Shown: piece by piece, positions 62,686 to 64,000 of the stretch
Numbering within the stretch: the first letter of the stretch is position 1
Layout of the letters: the number at the start of each line of letters is the position of its first letter
Assembly (NCBI GenBank): GCA_023653785.1
Contig: JAMKCH010084879.1
Span: 30,540-94,539 of the forward strand
DNA: 64,000 nt
Source: Ophioderma brevispina
Lineage: Eukaryota > Echinodermata > Ophiuroidea > Amphilepidida > Ophiodermatidae
Reading direction: 5' to 3'
The notes under the pieces: model-generated
The model's database searches: none
What the model was told of the DNA's origin: nothing
What the model saw: only the letters and a program-made list of their open reading frames with translations
Translations under genes and position numbers: made by a program

Positions 62686-63400
62686 TCACCTTGATAGATG
62701 ACACAATTGTTCAGGAATTGACAAATGACCCGACACAAATAGAAATCTCACTAGTAAAAACATTATAATTCGAGCATAATGTACGATTATTAGGAGTACT
62801 TTTTCAACCCCCAATTTATGGGATTGACTCATGGCGCAAAAAACAACAAAAACATTTACCAGCGGAAGGAAAGTCTGATTTTGAATTCTGTTTCCAGCTT
62901 CCAATCCGAGACCATTCCGGATTTCCCCATTTAATTCATTGGGCATATAATTTGACCATCGAAGTCTAAAATGTCTCTCGAACGTCATGAACCCACATTG
63001 CAGGAATTTCCAGAAATTTCCCAAGTGTAATCAATTTGACGTCACCATTCAGTAATGAGAAGTAAGAGCGGCGCTCTTCATTTGTAACTGTTACGAAGAA
63101 GTTTGTTGTTGCAATGTTCTAAAGCTAAACAAAGCCTGAAAGGATAGCAGTTCATAGATCATAGATGCACAAGACCGAGAAAAGGACGCCCGGGGAAACC
63201 TGCCATCGGTCTTCGAGTTACATAACTTTTCACAAAGAAGGAATGCCATGCAGATGTCAGTAACCTTGGGAAAAGCATACGGAGACACGAAGTCAGAAAT
63301 ATGGTCAACTGCCTGACCAAGGGACAATCTGCTGCCGGTTTGGTATATGTGCAGTTAGCGAAGATTCTGGAAGGCAGGAAAGGAGGCCTGCAATAATATC
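62686..63400. other. Exon-like stretches of unknown identity
   Basis: On the minus strand 62862-63000 reads CGFMTFERHFRLRWSNYMPN up to a GTAAAT donor-like site. On the plus strand 63231-63395 reads KKECHADVSNLGKSIRRHEV ... LAKILEGRKGGLQ and a stop. Neither could be matched to a family, so they are recorded only as open stretches. Confidence 0.2.
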
Positions 63401-64000
63401 TGGGATGAATATTATTACAGTGCAGTCGGTCTTTGAAGTGCGGCGGTTTTACCGGTAAGTAGTAATCCTGTTTAAAATTGCAACTTGACTGTGAATGCCA
63501 AGATGCCCACCAGAGACTGTTTTAAGACTGTTGGCGATTTCTAGAAAAAAATAATGTCAAATAAACCGCAATAAACCATAGAATTTAAAAAACCGACAAA
63601 CAGAGGGACTACTTTCACCACCGATTCCGTCGCAGTGAGTTGCTAGTTGAAAACAACAATATCAGGTTAAATTTTCAATATTGTCATTCTGAGTGGATAG
63701 GTGGAAAGATATTCTGACAGGTTGTGAAGTATCGCTGTTGCTACTCACTAGAGGAAATATTTGTATGTAATGGATGAGACGGTTGAGATTTGGATATCGA
63801 TCCCAAAAATGACTGCATACAGCAAATGCCGCGTAATATTTGTCTTATCTAAGCTCTATTGTAATATTTAATTGAACTGAAAAGTTAAACAGCTTTTACG
63901 TTTTCGTATGTACCTATTTTCATGATTAGCAACCGACTGTATGCAACGTTGTGCAAGCAGGATATACTTAAAATTTTCTCAATACTACGTAACCTTAGAA
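63401..64000. other. Nothing seen
   Basis: AT-rich sequence with no recognisable feature. Confidence 0.4.

Overview
This is an animal (metazoan) genomic window: AT-rich, no long open reading frames, no operons, and dense in short inverted-repeat transposons, tandem repeats, microsatellites and tRNA-derived SINEs. The repeat style suggests a marine invertebrate, possibly an echinoderm or hemichordate. That placement is inferred and unconfirmed.

One host gene could be assembled by hand. It lies on the minus strand, from 52589 down to 18917, and encodes a Cys-loop (pentameric) ligand-gated ion channel subunit of the GABA-A/glycine-receptor type. Its exons run from high to low coordinate. Two alternative exons of 68 bp each (52522-52589 and 52353-52420) encode the GPPV strand. 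Next come a 224 bp extracellular exon (46046-46269), the Cys-loop exon (40368-40448), a 132 bp loop B/loop C exon (38833-38964), a TM1-TM2 exon (29783-30017), a 90 bp TM3 exon (28742-28831) and a terminal exon with TM4 and the stop codon (18917-19150). The signal peptide and first N-terminal exon were not found; they lie above 52.6 kb or outside the window. The tandem pair of 68 bp exons is the main result: either copy keeps the frame, using both or neither breaks it, and the position matches the exon 3A/3B pair known in vertebrate GLRA2. The Cys-loop and TM1-TM2 exons each contain several single-base frame breaks while the other exons are intact, so either the assembly has local indel errors or the locus is decaying.

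Layout. 0-18 kb: repeat-rich, with a diverged ~2 kb duplication (1-2400 and 15330-17300), one copy of which is split by a 1.17 kb TA-flanked element; no convincing gene apart from one weak GC-rich exon candidate at 14548-14664. 18.9-52.6 kb: the channel gene; its introns hold hAT-like and mariner-like nonautonomous elements, a 424 bp foldback, a CAC-rich tract, a (TGTA)n microsatellite, an AT-rich minisatellite and SINEs. 52.6-64 kb: a SINE, a dead mariner/IS630-class transposon with transposase (56517-58335), degenerate tandem repeats, a small TIR element and unclassified sequence. No rRNA, CRISPR array or convincing functional tRNA was seen.
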